A stretch of DNA of 64,000 nucleotides from CS4-C045 sp963844115. Lineage in GTDB: Bacteria; Planctomycetota; Planctomycetia; Pirellulales; UBA7805. Below the pieces are notes generated by a model. That model was not told the DNA's origin and did not search any database. It saw only the letters and a list, made by a program, of their open reading frames with translations. The first letter of the stretch is position 1, and each line of letters starts with the position of its first letter. This document shows positions 1 to 8,455 of this stretch, piece by piece. The stretch covers positions 29,153-93,152 of the forward strand of contig CAWJNN010000112.1 in NCBI GenBank assembly GCA_963844115.1, given 5' to 3'. Made by a program: the position numbers and the translations under genes.

Positions 1-1
1 A

Positions 2-565
2 CTTCAGCCGGTTTCGCCGTCCTTCCTGGCCAGAGATCCAACAAGAACTCCAACGCGAGCGGTGTCGGTCGTGAACGATTCAGGAAACGTTCGTCGTGCT
101 GCATTCGTTGAAGAGGCCGACCAGCTGAATTGGCGCGAATCTGGCAGCACAGCACCAGCGTCCATTGCGTCGGCGACGCCGGCAGCGCGACCACGTGTCG
201 ATATCGCCGGCCTTCCACAAGCTGCAACAACACAAGGGTCGACCAGTATTTTGAGAACGGCACAGGGAGCGCCGGCCGGCGCTGCCGCGGCACCGGTATC
301 AAGGTATGGATTTTCCCACGACTATCGCTGGTTGAAGGGACAACTTGCGTATTCGGCACCTCAGCGTCAGTGGAAGCTGCATTATATTCCGACCAACGGT
401 CAACCGGACCGTTTCGGCGGCAGCGTTGTTTTGGATTCGGTATCCGAACTGGGCCAGTATCGCCATGGCGACTTCATCCAGGTCCAGGGAGCTGTCAGCG
501 CCACGAATCCAACCGCTCCATCAGCCACCAGCTATCGCATTAGCCGCATCGCGCGACTCCAATAG
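2..565 (+). CDS. Hypothetical protein, 5' end outside window
   Basis: The reading frame is open from base 2, so the gene probably begins upstream of the window; the first in-window start-like codon is a GTG at 62. About 188 residues are visible. The N-terminal half is Ala/Pro/Thr-rich and low in complexity. The C-terminal ~90 residues are better ordered, with alternating hydrophobic and polar stretches (for example HDYRWLKGQLAY and WKLHYIP) that suggest a small beta-rich domain. No signal peptide is visible because the N-terminus is missing. I recognise no family. The gene is followed 27 bases downstream by a long perfect inverted repeat that could end its transcript. Confidence 0.55.
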   Translation, partial: LQPVSPSFLARDPTRTPTRAVSVVNDSGNVRRAAFVEEADQLNWRESGSTAPASIASATPAARPRVDIAGLPQAATTQGSTSILRTAQGAPAGAAAAPVSRYGFSHDYRWLKGQLAYSAPQRQWKLHYIPTNGQPDRFGGSVVLDSVSELGQYRHGDFIQVQGAVSATNPTAPSATSYRISRIARLQ

Positions 566-592
566 CCAGTTCTTTGCCGCCGCACTGAAATA

Positions 593-660
593 GTAGAACG
601 GAACTTGTTCCGTTTTTCTCACGGGCCCGTCGGCGATAAACGGAACAAGTTCCGTTCTAC
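593..660. repeat. Perfect 23-bp inverted repeat (REP/MITE-like or terminator)
   Basis: Bases 593-615 and 638-660 are exact reverse complements, separated by 22 bases that themselves contain ACGGGCCCGT. Each arm also has an internal palindrome (GGAACTTGTTCC or GGAACAAGTTCC), so it can fold as one long hairpin or as two small ones. It sits just after the stop codon of the upstream gene. It may act as a terminator, but the symmetry is that of a small mobile palindromic repeat. Confidence 0.8.
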
Positions 661-1013
661 GGGCAGCCGGTCTGCGAAACCCTTCTCGTCGCTCGTCATC
701 GTCTGTCCCGGCGGGCCGGGATGGACCTGCGGGCTTTCCCGGCGCCAGCCGGTACGCTAAACACGTACATTCTCAGAGAGACTGACCCTACGAGCCGGTC
801 GCTTGGTCTCGTCATTGACCCGCTTTGCGCATTAAGATTTCAGATAGGCTGTAGGCGAGTTTCGCAATTCAACCGCTGCCGCGGGGGGAATTCGCAGACA
901 GGCAGGCACGTCTCTCAGAGACGGGCGAAGATCCGTCTGGGCGCGCCGGGACTGACCTGCGGGAATAAGACTGACGTCCAGGAAGGGTCTACGGAAACTA
1001 CGATCGTTTTGTC
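661..1013. other. Intergenic region before secA with a short palindrome
   Basis: I see no convincing gene here. A 13-base palindrome, GTCTCTCAGAGAC, lies at 911-923, and a related TCTCAGAGAGAC lies near 771. The phrase CCGGGA-TGACCTGCGGG occurs twice with one or two changes (about 716-733 and 945-962). The pairing of repeated words suggests either a decayed small repeat element or a regulatory leader of secA. No clear -35/-10 pair was found. Confidence 0.3.
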
Positions 1014-3062
1014 ATGAATTCAACATTGCTACTCGGTCGCGCCAAAAGTCTGCTGCTCAAGATCAATCGGTTAGAGGGCGAAATGCAGGCGCAGACGGAC
1101 GCGCAACTGCGCAAATTCGGACTGTCGTTGCGCTACCGCGCCAAGAGTGGAGAACCGAGCGAACAACTGATGCCAGAGTGTTACGCGATGGTTCGCGAGG
1201 CGGCCAAGCGGCGATTGGATATGCGTCACTACGACGTACAGGTGATCGGCGGAATCATGATGCATTTCCGATCCGTCGCCGAAATGCAGACCGGCGAAGG
1301 CAAGACGCTGGCCGCGACACTGCCGATCGCCTTGGCGGCCCTGGTCGGGAAGGGCGCACACCTCGCCACCGTCAACGACTATCTCGCCGCGCGCGATGCG
1401 GACTGGATGCGCCCTGTTTACGAGAGCGTTGGGTTGAGCATTGGGGTCGTTGAAACGCAAATGTCGCAGCCTCAGCGACGGGAAGCTTACGCCGCCGATA
1501 TTACCTATGGGACGGCCAAGGAATTCGGTTTCGACTTTCTCCGCGACCGATTGCTGTTGCGGCGTATCGCGGAGGAACCTTCCAATTTGTTGGCCCGCAT
1601 GTCCGGGCAAGGCGGTGGGGTGTCGTCGGACAATTGTGTGCAGCGAGACGCCTATTTCTGTCTTGTGGACGAAGCCGATAGTATCCTGATTGACGAAGCC
1701 CGCACGCCGTTGATTATCAGCGCGGCGGCGACGGAGGAGCAGAAAGTGGCCGTCGAAGCGTATCGCTGGAGCGCACAGGTCGAGCATCAATTTGAAGAGG
1801 ACGAGCACTACGATTACGACCACGAAAAACGGACCGTGGAACTAACGGCGTCCGGACGCCGTCTGGTGCGATCGTTGGAACATCACGCGTCGCTGGACCG
1901 CGTGGGCATGGTTAGTATTTACGAGTACGTCGAACAGGCAATTAAGGTCGGACGCGAATTCTTTCGCGATAGGCAATACGTCGTGCGCGATGGCGAGATC
2001 GTCATTGTCGACGAATTCACAGGGCGCCTTTCCGAGGGCCGCAAGTGGCGAGCAGGTGTTCATCAGGCAGTCGAGGCAAAAGAAATGGTCGCCGGCTCGG
2101 ATGTCGAAGTCACCGTCGAGACGGGCCAGGCGGCCCGCGTTACCATTCAGGACTTTTTCCTGCGCTATCCACATCTGGCCGGCATGACCGGTACGGCGCT
2201 CAGTAGCGCGCGAGAACTGAAAAAGATCTATAAAGTGAACGTTGTGAAAGTGCCGACCAACCGCCCCGTGATACGCCAGGAACTAGCCGCGCGGATCTAC
2301 CCAAATAGTGACGCTAAATGGCGGGCGATCGTCGAAGAGATCAAGGAACTCAACGCCATCGGTCGTCCCGTGTTGGTCGGAACGCGGTCGATTGATAAAT
2401 CGGATATCCTGTCGCGACTCTTGGCGGCAGAGAATATCGAGCACCAGGTTCTCAATGCCAACCATATTGCTGCCGAAGCCGAAATTGTGGCTCAAGCCGG
2501 GCGCCAAGGTACCGTGACGATCGCGACGAATATGGCCGGACGGGGAACGGACATCTTGTTGGGCGGCAACCCCGAACATCTTGCCTGGTCGCGTCTGGAA
2601 GGACGTTACAAGAATCGCCTGGATGTCCCGGAGGACGAATGGAACGCCATGGTCGAGCAGATTCGCGACGAACAGAAAATGGAGGAACAGCGGAACGCAA
2701 TTCTGAAATTAGGGGGACTGCAGGTTGTCTGCACCGAATGGCACGAGTCCGGGCGCATCGATCGGCAGTTGATTGGACGATGTGGACGGCAGGGGGACCC
2801 CGGCGCCTTTCGCCGCTATGCCGCAATGGACGATGAAATTCTGTCTGTCGGATATAACCCCAAGCGCGGGGATCGGCTCGCCGCGTCCTATAACGGCAAG
2901 ACGGAAGCGATTCGAGGAATGGAACGCCTGTTCCGCCGCGCTCAACGCCGTGTCGAACGGCGGCATTTCCGGGGACGCAAGTCGTTGATGTACCAGGAAA
3001 AACAACGTAAGAAAGTGCAAAAACAGATGGGGCAGGATCCGTATCTGGATAATCCGTCATGA
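1014..3062 (+). CDS. secA: Short SecA-type preprotein translocase ATPase
   Basis: 682 residues with the SecA motor: Walker A in MQTGEGKT (about residues 91-98), Walker B and flank VDEADSILIDEARTP (about 218-232), the crosslinking-domain entry LAGMTGTA, motif TIATNMAGRGTDI and the arginine-finger region GRCGRQGDPG. SecA normally pushes unfolded preproteins through SecYEG using ATP. Canonical bacterial SecA is about 830-900 residues. This one ends soon after NBD2, with a much reduced C-terminal scaffold and no cysteine-rich zinc-binding tail. It is therefore probably a second, specialised SecA rather than the housekeeping copy. Its stop overlaps the next start (ATGA), implying translational coupling to the unknown protein downstream. 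The ATG at 1014 is the first in frame. Confidence 0.88.
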   Translation: MNSTLLLGRAKSLLLKINRLEGEMQAQTDAQLRKFGLSLRYRAKSGEPSEQLMPECYAMVREAAKRRLDMRHYDVQVIGGIMMHFRSVAEMQTGEGKTLAATLPIALAALVGKGAHLATVNDYLAARDADWMRPVYESVGLSIGVVETQMSQPQRREAYAADITYGTAKEFGFDFLRDRLLLRRIAEEPSNLLARMSGQGGGVSSDNCVQRDAYFCLVDEADSILIDEARTPLIISAAATEEQKVAVEAYRWSAQVEHQFEEDEHYDYDHEKRTVELTASGRRLVRSLEHHASLDRVGMVSIYEYVEQAIKVGREFFRDRQYVVRDGEIVIVDEFTGRLSEGRKWRAGVHQAVEAKEMVAGSDVEVTVETGQAARVTIQDFFLRYPHLAGMTGTALSSARELKKIYKVNVVKVPTNRPVIRQELAARIYPNSDAKWRAIVEEIKELNAIGRPVLVGTRSIDKSDILSRLLAAENIEHQVLNANHIAAEAEIVAQAGRQGTVTIATNMAGRGTDILLGGNPEHLAWSRLEGRYKNRLDVPEDEWNAMVEQIRDEQKMEEQRNAILKLGGLQVVCTEWHESGRIDRQLIGRCGRQGDPGAFRRYAAMDDEILSVGYNPKRGDRLAASYNGKTEAIRGMERLFRRAQRRVERRHFRGRKSLMYQEKQRKKVQKQMGQDPYLDNPS

Positions 3063-3745
3063 TCGACGATCAAATCCACCACGTCGCCCTGCAGACGCTG
3101 CAGAATCATCTCACCGAAGCCGGCGCGAACTATACCGTCGAGGACGGCGACATTGTATTGAGCCACCATCGCCTGGGACTGTCCGTCGCGTTTGACGGGT
3201 TCGCGCTGCAGAACGATCATCACATTGCTCCCGTCGAGTTCCAGATTCATATGGACGGTGACAACGGCGAACGATTTCGCGTTGGGGTCGTCGGTATCGG
3301 CGAAACGGATGAGATTGCGCTCAGAGCGGCGGTCGAGGAATGGCACGTCTTGATGGCTGCTCCACTGCTGGCCACCTTGGGAGCAGCAGCCGGTCAGCGG
3401 CGTCAGGAGCCGCCACCGATGCAATTTGCCGGCTGGAAAGTCCTGCCGGGTCGAGCATGTGTGCGGGGAGCACTGCCACCCGGCCTGGAAGGAGGTGGTG
3501 CGTTTTTCCAGCGTGTTCTTCGAGCGGTTCGCGACACGGTCGTCGACTGGATACAGCCGGACGGCTTCGCGTTGCGGAGTGTCTTGTTGATGGCGAACGC
3601 GGGAGGAGGCCAGCAGGAGGCGCAGGCGGCCGTGGATGGACTTGTTGACGAGCAACTGACTCGACGGATTAATGAATTGCCCTGGCCTGCCGCCAGTGAC
3701 GCTTACTTTTACAAACAGGTATTTGTGCTATCCTCGTCAGACTGA
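3059..3745 (+). CDS. Hypothetical protein coupled to short SecA (DUF6348-like)
   Basis: 228 residues, starting with the ATG of an ATGA overlap with the secA stop, so it is almost certainly translated from the same message. The protein is acidic and soluble, with no signal peptide or membrane segment. The middle contains a Gly-rich stretch (PPGLEGGGAFF), and the C-terminal third has the distinctive blocks LLMANAGGGQQEAQ and LPWPAASDAYFYKQ. The overall look resembles DUF6348 family proteins, but I recall that family only loosely. The constant pairing with a truncated SecA suggests a cargo, adaptor or regulatory role, which is inference. Confidence 0.65.
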   Translation: MIDDQIHHVALQTLQNHLTEAGANYTVEDGDIVLSHHRLGLSVAFDGFALQNDHHIAPVEFQIHMDGDNGERFRVGVVGIGETDEIALRAAVEEWHVLMAAPLLATLGAAAGQRRQEPPPMQFAGWKVLPGRACVRGALPPGLEGGGAFFQRVLRAVRDTVVDWIQPDGFALRSVLLMANAGGGQQEAQAAVDGLVDEQLTRRINELPWPAASDAYFYKQVFVLSSSD

Positions 3746-3774
3746 ATGGCGTGGAAGGTACGATAACGAGCGTG

Positions 3775-4822
3775 ATGATGAGTGGCACCACCGCAGACTG
3801 CGAACCGCGTCCAACGCTGGCAACGCGACCGGCGTCGTTACAGATCGGCCCGCTTGTCGTGGATCCGCCGGTGCTACAGGCGCCGATGGCCGGGTTTACC
3901 AATTATGCCTTTCGGCAGATTGTGCGCGAGTATGGCGGTGCCGGTTTGCAAGCGACCGAAATGGTACACGCGCGCGGTTTCTTGCATGTCTGTGAACACC
4001 ATGATCGATTTCCAGACCGCCTATGGGGCGTAGCGGACGAGGCGCGACCGCTAGCGGTGCAAATCTGGGACAACGACCCCGACGACCTGGCCGCCGTTGG
4101 CGCTCGGCTGGCGCACGAATTTCATGTGAGTGTCGTCGACATCAATTTTGGCTGCCCGGTTCGGCAGGTCACCGAAAAGGCTCACAGCGGCAGCTACTTG
4201 TTGGCGCATCCCGATCGCATGGGACGAATTATTGAACGCGTCGTCACCGCTTGTGCGCCGGTTCCCGTAACGGCCAAGATTCGTCTGGGATGTACTCGGG
4301 ATCGCATCAATGCGATCGATGTAGCCCAGGTCGTCGAGGCGTCCGGAGCGGCGGCCCTGACCGTTCACGGGCGAACGGCGCAGGATTACTTCAAAGGTTC
4401 GGCCGATTGGGACCAGATCTCTGCCATCAAACCTTTTCTGCGGAACATTCCGTTGATCGGAAACGGCGATCTGGCATCGCCCGCCGCCGTGCTCGAAGCC
4501 TTTCGACGTTACGACGTCGATGGCGTGATGATCGCCCGTGCCGCTCTGGGACGTCCTTGGCTGTTCCGTCAGATCCAGGAAGCTCTGCTCGGTAATCCCG
4601 TTCCATCTGATCCGACACCAGACGAGCAACGAGAGCTATTGATGCACCATTTCGATCTGATCTGCCAGCGGTTTGGTGACGCGAAAGGCAGCATCCTGAT
4701 GCGAAAGTACGCCTGTTGTTACGCGCAGGGCCGCCGCGGCGCGCGCGACTTCCGCGCAAGTCGCCAACGTGTCATCCGCCAGCGAATTCCGAGAAGTGGT
4801 GCAGCAATACTTTCCGAAATAG
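3775..4822 (+). CDS. tRNA-dihydrouridine synthase (Dus family), 3' frameshift
   Basis: FMN-dependent reduction of uridine to dihydrouridine in tRNA. The TIM-barrel starts at LQAPMAGFTNYAFR. Further Dus motifs are INFGCPVRQV with the conserved GCP cysteine, KIRLG, the His-containing LTVHGRTAQ, IGNGDL and DGVMIARAALGRPW. Near 4759 the frame shifts: the uncorrected frame ends in unrelated residues at 4827, whereas removing one base gives the normal Dus tail VANVSSASEFREVVQQYFPK ending at 4822. The start is uncertain. GTG 3751 is the upstream limit, and ATG 3775 or 3778 are equally possible; an N-terminal extension of 25-30 residues precedes the barrel. The subtype (DusA, B or C) cannot be fixed by eye. 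Confidence 0.85.
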
Positions 4823-4859
4823 GTTGATCCTGCATTAGGCCCGAAGGGTCGAAATATGG

Positions 4860-5024
4860 TAGCCCAGGGCGCAGCCCTGGGTATACTTGTCACGAACGAT
4901 CACCATTGCCAAATTGATTGAGGCACGCCGTATTTCGCCCTTTCAGGGCTTGCTTTCGTAGTGTACCCCGTACCCAGGACTGCGCAATCGCTCGTGGAAC
5001 TCGCGAAATGCTTGCCCTGGGCTA
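4860..5024. repeat. Inverted-repeat element with TAGCCCAGGGC ends
   Basis: Bases 4860-4870 (TAGCCCAGGGC) and 5014-5024 (GCCCTGGGCTA) are perfect inverted ends of a 165-bp element. The left end also forms its own hairpin, CCCAGGGC-GCA-GCCCTGGG at 4863-4881. An inner palindrome, GCCCTTTCAGGGC, lies near 4938-4950. No coding frame is convincing. Its size and structure fit a non-autonomous mobile palindromic element. Similar CCCAGGGC/GCCCTGGG words are, from memory, common in planctomycete genomes. Confidence 0.65.
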
Positions 5025-5056
5025 TCGAATCTTCGCCTTTCAGGCCAAGCGTTCGC

Positions 5057-5156
5057 CGTGCGAAGGTGGAATTAGCCACGCGAAGGCGGAATTAGCCACG
5101 CGAAGGCGGAATTAGCCGCGCGAAAGCGGAATTAGCCGCGCGAAAGCGGAGTTAGG
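5057..5156. repeat. Five 20-bp tandem repeats
   Basis: Five head-to-tail copies of a 20-bp unit close to CACGCGAAGGCGGAATTAGC. Units 2 and 3 are identical; units 4 and 5 carry GCGAAAGCGG in place of GCGAAGGCGG. Within each unit, GCGAAGGCGG or GCGAAAGC can form tiny hairpins. The array lies between the inverted-repeat element and the convergent usp gene stop, and no reading frame uses it. Confidence 0.85.
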
Positions 5157-5198
5157 AGCGCCGACGAAGGGTACTCCAACATGACCGGACCCCAGGCG

Positions 5199-5624
5199 TT
5201 ATTTCAGTACCAGCACGGGACAGTGGGCCAGCCGCACGACCCGCTCAGCGACCGAGCCGATCAGCAGTCGCGAGAAACCGGTGCGTCCGTGCGAGGGCAT
5301 GACGATCAATTCAGCCTGAGTACTTTCGGCGAAGGCGGCAATCTCCTGGCCCGGATCACCAATTGAAATGACGATATCGATTCCCGCGTAGTGCTCGTCC
5401 GCCAGACGGCGTTGGAGAGCTGCTTCCGCGTGTTCCTTGCGACCGTCGTCGTCAACGGTGTCCCAAATCACACCCGGCTCGGCTGCCGCCAGAACCGGTA
5501 ACACGTGAATCACGTGCACTCGTGAAGGACTCTCAACCAACTCCAACGCGGTAGCGATAGCTTTGATCGATTCGTCAGAAAAATCAACGGGGACAACAAC
5601 GTGAGTTTTTGGCAGCCACGGCAT
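5199..5624 (-). CDS. Universal stress protein (UspA family)
   Basis: 141 residues forming a single Usp domain. The N-terminus VVVPVDFSDES is the usual first beta strand and loop. The C-terminus has PSHGRTGFSRLLIGSVAERV, the family's nucleotide-binding G-x2-G-x9-G-S/T region, although the first glycine of the motif is replaced by proline here. The family binds ATP and helps survival under stress; the exact role is unknown. The gene follows the symporter gene by about 45 bases on the same strand, suggesting one transcript and perhaps a regulatory or partner role for the transporter, as in other transporter-Usp pairs. Confidence 0.88.
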   Translation of the reverse strand: MPWLPKTHVVVPVDFSDESIKAIATALELVESPSRVHVIHVLPVLAAAEPGVIWDTVDDDGRKEHAEAALQRRLADEHYAGIDIVISIGDPGQEIAAFAESTQAELIVMPSHGRTGFSRLLIGSVAERVVRLAHCPVLVLK

Positions 5625-5668
5625 CGAAGCGACTCTTTTCTTGAATAGGTAAGCGGCCTCGGCCAGGA

Positions 5669-7342
5669 TTACTTGACAGGCTTCATTTCTCCAGACCGAA
5701 GCCTTGCAACATAATCCTTAACTTTAGGCCTGATTACTTTGGTAAGCAGCAGCATGCCGAGAATATTTGGGAAAGCCATGCTCAGCAGCATCATATCCGA
5801 GAAATCCACGACGGCTTGGAGTGAGAGAATTGGCCCCAACACAACCATCAGCACGTAAAGACAACGATAGGGTACCACCCATGCAAGACCGAGTAAATAT
5901 TCCGTAGCTCGTTCTCCGTAATAACTCCAGGAGATCATAGTTGAGTACGCGAAAACGAATACGGCGATGCAAAGCAGATAGGGGGCCCAATCACCTAGCG
6001 TGGCAAATGATCTGGTGGCTAATTCGATACCTTCGCCCGGTTGAAGATGAGATTTCGTTATCAGGATCGTGAGCGCCGTCATCGTGCAGACGACGATCGT
6101 ATCGATGAATGGACCAATCATCGCGACGGCCCCTTCCCGGATCGGTTCTTTCGTCTTTGCCGCGGCGTGCGCGATCGCGGCGGACCCCAGACCTGCTTCA
6201 TTGGAAAAAGCCGCTCGCTTCGCACCAATAAGTAGCACACCGACCAGGCCTCCCACGCCAGCTTTCAGGGTAAATGCGCTGCGAAAAATATCCACGAAGA
6301 TCGTCGGAACTTCCTGCACGTTGTTGAGGATGATGATCAAGCAACAGATGCAGTAAAAGCCGCACATGGCGGGAACCAGCTTGCTCGTCACTTCGCCAAT
6401 GCGTCTGATGCCGCCGATAATGACCAGGCCAACTAGAATGGCGAGAATGACGCCGAACAGCCAGGCGTATTCTTGGGGCCACTTGAATTGTTGTGAGATG
6501 ATCGAAAACGACTGATTGCCCTGGAACATATTGCCGCCGCCAAATGCGGCAAACATGGTGAATACGGCGAAGACAACGCCAAACGCTTTTCCCAACCATG
6601 CCAGCGATGGCAAGTGTTCCTTGATGCCCTCGTCCAGGTAAATCATCGGACCACCAAGTACCGTGCCGTCGGGCTTCACGCGGCGATAAAGCTGTGCGAA
6701 TGAGCAGCTTGAAAACTTCATGCTCATTCCGAAAAATGCGATCACCCACATCCAAAAAACTGCCCCCGGTCCCCCCGTGGCAATCGCAACCGCAACGCCG
6801 GCGATATTTCCGAGCCCTACGGTTGCCGATAGCGCCGAGGTCAGCGCCTGAAAATGCGTGATCTCACCCTCATCGTCAGGGTGATCGAATCTGCCGCGGA
6901 TCACTTGAAGACTGTGGCCGAATAGCCGTAAGTTGATGAAGCCATGCAAGAAGGTGAAAATGAAGCCGCCAGAGACAAGTGTCAGCAAAATCAATGGGAT
7001 CTTTACTGGCGTTTCAATCATCTTGCCGGCGTCGTCCATTACCTCTTGCGACAGTCCGGTGGGTATGCCGTAAAACAAGACTGGGGAAAGGTAATCGGAT
7101 ACGAATACATCCACGGACCTGTTTAGTTTTGCCTGTAGGTCCCCTTCTTCAGCGACTTCTATTTCCGATGCGGGGGCGACCGCCGCAGTCTCCGCCGCCA
7201 TCAAGTCAGTTGCCGCGCCGCTGTTATCCTGCTGCGCGAATGCCCCCGTGACGCCGTACAGGACGGTGACCCCGCCAAGGACTATGACGCCGCACAGGAC
7301 TAAAAAAGAGCAGAATCGGGTGCGGCCCAATCTGGTCGACAT
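5669..7342 (-). CDS. Sodium:alanine/glycine symporter family (AGCS)
   Basis: 557 residues. Family motifs are clear: LGNIAGVAVAIATGGPGAVFWMW and FSNEAGLGSAAIAHAAAKT. At least nine hydrophobic segments follow. The family imports small neutral amino acids with Na+. I place the start at ATG 7342 because TTGGAGAACGACAATTC just upstream provides a Shine-Dalgarno GGAG and the next residues form a signal-like segment (MSTRLGRTRFCSFLVL) ending near AFAQQ. The open frame runs further upstream only because a 15-bp repeat without stops is read through. An N-terminal extracytoplasmic segment of about 70 residues before the first transporter helices is longer than in most AGCS proteins. The substrate is inferred from the family. 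Confidence 0.9.
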   Translation of the reverse strand: MSTRLGRTRFCSFLVLCGVIVLGGVTVLYGVTGAFAQQDNSGAATDLMAAETAAVAPASEIEVAEEGDLQAKLNRSVDVFVSDYLSPVLFYGIPTGLSQEVMDDAGKMIETPVKIPLILLTLVSGGFIFTFLHGFINLRLFGHSLQVIRGRFDHPDDEGEITHFQALTSALSATVGLGNIAGVAVAIATGGPGAVFWMWVIAFFGMSMKFSSCSFAQLYRRVKPDGTVLGGPMIYLDEGIKEHLPSLAWLGKAFGVVFAVFTMFAAFGGGNMFQGNQSFSIISQQFKWPQEYAWLFGVILAILVGLVIIGGIRRIGEVTSKLVPAMCGFYCICCLIIILNNVQEVPTIFVDIFRSAFTLKAGVGGLVGVLLIGAKRAAFSNEAGLGSAAIAHAAAKTKEPIREGAVAMIGPFIDTIVVCTMTALTILITKSHLQPGEGIELATRSFATLGDWAPYLLCIAVFVFAYSTMISWSYYGERATEYLLGLAWVVPYRCLYVLMVVLGPILSLQAVVDFSDMMLLSMAFPNILGMLLLTKVIRPKVKDYVARLRSGEMKPVK

Positions 7343-7360
7343 GAATTGTCGTTCTCCAAC

Positions 7361-7447
7361 CGACATCAAGAACCCCGACATCCAGAACCCCGACATCCAG
7401 AACCTCGACATCCAGATCCTCGACATCCAGAACCACATCCAGAACCA
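7361..7447. repeat. 15-bp tandem repeat in symporter 5' leader
   Basis: Five to six copies of CGACATCCAGAACCC with small changes, ending in a shortened copy. The array lies in the transcribed leader of the symporter gene, about 20 bases before its start. Because the unit is a multiple of three, it is read as a repeated W-M-S-G/R-F peptide by the upstream extension of the frame, which is not a reason to extend the gene. Confidence 0.85.
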
Positions 7448-7590
7448 TAGAGTTCGCATCAGTGAGTTTCCTATTCTGCGGTGCCACGTACCCGTTTGCT
7501 GCCAAGAGACGAAGTGCTCCCTCGAGTCGAAAGGAATACCAAGCACAGTCGGTTTTAACTTTCGGCAAAAATCTTCCATCTTGTGTCGGT

Positions 7591-7620
7591 GTGATAGCTC
7601 ATAAAGTTGCTATTTGTCAA
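7591..7620 (-). promoter_or_regulatory. Candidate sigma70-type promoter for the symporter gene
   Basis: On the minus strand, TTGACA (7620-7615) is followed after 18 bases by TATCAC (7596-7591). The -35 is a perfect consensus; the -10 matches four of six. It would give a leader of about 240 bases that includes the 15-bp repeat. It is unproven. Confidence 0.4.
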
Positions 7621-7659
7621 CAGGTTACGACGAGAGAGGACAATTTAAACAATAATATC

Positions 7660-7687
7660 TTGTCAAAAATGTCGAAACCGGTAGAAT
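7660..7687 (+). promoter_or_regulatory. Candidate sigma70-type promoter for sufR
   Basis: TTGTCA at 7660-7665 and TAGAAT at 7682-7687, 16 bases apart, lie about 43 bases before the sufR start. GACAA at 7639-7643 and the TTGTC in the -35 form an inverted pair that could be part of an autoregulatory SufR operator. The promoter is well formed; the operator idea is weak. Confidence 0.5.
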
Positions 7688-7729
7688 TCGGTTAGAGAAC
7701 TGCGATAACTGGTTTTCCAAAGGGTATTT

Positions 7730-8362
7730 ATGGCCAAAGAAGTTGAGGAAAATTTGGCGGAAAGCTCGGATACGGCGTTGATGAATCATTTGCGGCGCAA
7801 CGAGCTGCTGACGGTCAGCCAGCTGGCACAGCGGATGGAGGTCACTGCGACTGCCGTACGGCAACGCTTGACTCGCTTAATGGCCCAGGGGCTGGTCGAG
7901 CGGCAGTCGTCGCCCTCCGGACGTGGTCGACCTAGCCACCGTTATACACTGACGGACAAGGGCCGACGCCACAGTGGTGGTAATTTCGCCGATCTGGCGA
8001 TGGCCCTCTGGCAGGAGGTCCGGTCAGTCCAGCAACCCGAAATCCGCCGTGGTTTGTTGCAGCGGTTGGCCAAAACGATGGCCGCGATGTATCGCCCGCA
8101 CATTGCTGGCGATTCGGTCGCCGAACGGATGAAATCGATAAAGCAATTGTTTGCAGAGCGGAACGTGCCATTTTCGGTGGACGATTCAGGAACACTCCCT
8201 GTGCTGACCGCCGAGGCGTGTCCTTATCCGCAGCTCGCCGAAAAAGACCGCAGCGTTTGTGCCGTGGAACGCCTGGTGTTCTCCGAGCTGTTGAATGACG
8301 ACGTCCGTTTGACGGAGTGTCGTTTGGACGGTGCGACCTGCTGCACCTTTGAAACCAACTGA
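7730..8362 (+). CDS. sufR: SufR-type iron-sulfur transcriptional regulator
   Basis: 210 residues. The N-terminus is a winged helix-turn-helix (VSQLAQRMEVTATAVRQRLTRL, then the wing GRGRPSHRYTLT). The C-terminus has the SufR cysteine signature: Cys164 in ACPYPQLAEKDRSVC, Cys177, Cys197 in TECRLDG and Cys204/205. In cyanobacteria these ligate a [4Fe-4S] cluster, and the protein represses suf genes when clusters are plentiful. Its position directly before nuoB-sufCBD fits the same role here. ATG 7730 follows AAAGGG at good spacing. A strong downstream promoter (8349-8377) overlaps the end of this gene and may be its target. Confidence 0.87.
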   Translation: MAKEVEENLAESSDTALMNHLRRNELLTVSQLAQRMEVTATAVRQRLTRLMAQGLVERQSSPSGRGRPSHRYTLTDKGRRHSGGNFADLAMALWQEVRSVQQPEIRRGLLQRLAKTMAAMYRPHIAGDSVAERMKSIKQLFAERNVPFSVDDSGTLPVLTAEACPYPQLAEKDRSVCAVERLVFSELLNDDVRLTECRLDGATCCTFETN

Positions 8363-8377
8363 TGGCGAATGTATAAA
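8349..8377 (+). promoter_or_regulatory. Strong candidate promoter for nuoB-suf operon
   Basis: TTGAAA at 8349-8354 and TATAAA at 8372-8377 are exactly 17 bases apart, each matching five of six consensus positions. The -35 lies inside the last codons of sufR, so the operon downstream can be transcribed separately from sufR. The start site would be about 8384, some 70 bases before nuoB. Confidence 0.6.
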
Positions 8378-8455
8378 GAGTAGTTCGATTTTTGCGGGAT
8401 GATGACCCCCCAGGCAAGACCGCCAAAACAAGTCACGAAACATCAGGAAGTCAAT

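Noticed and set aside
4051..4629. 192-residue frame antisense to the Dus gene
   Set aside because: Shadow frame; the Dus motifs on the plus strand account for the region.
5057..5156. Possible CRISPR or iteron-type origin
   Set aside because: The 20-bp units are directly adjacent without spacers; no rep or dnaA gene or DnaA-box cluster is nearby.
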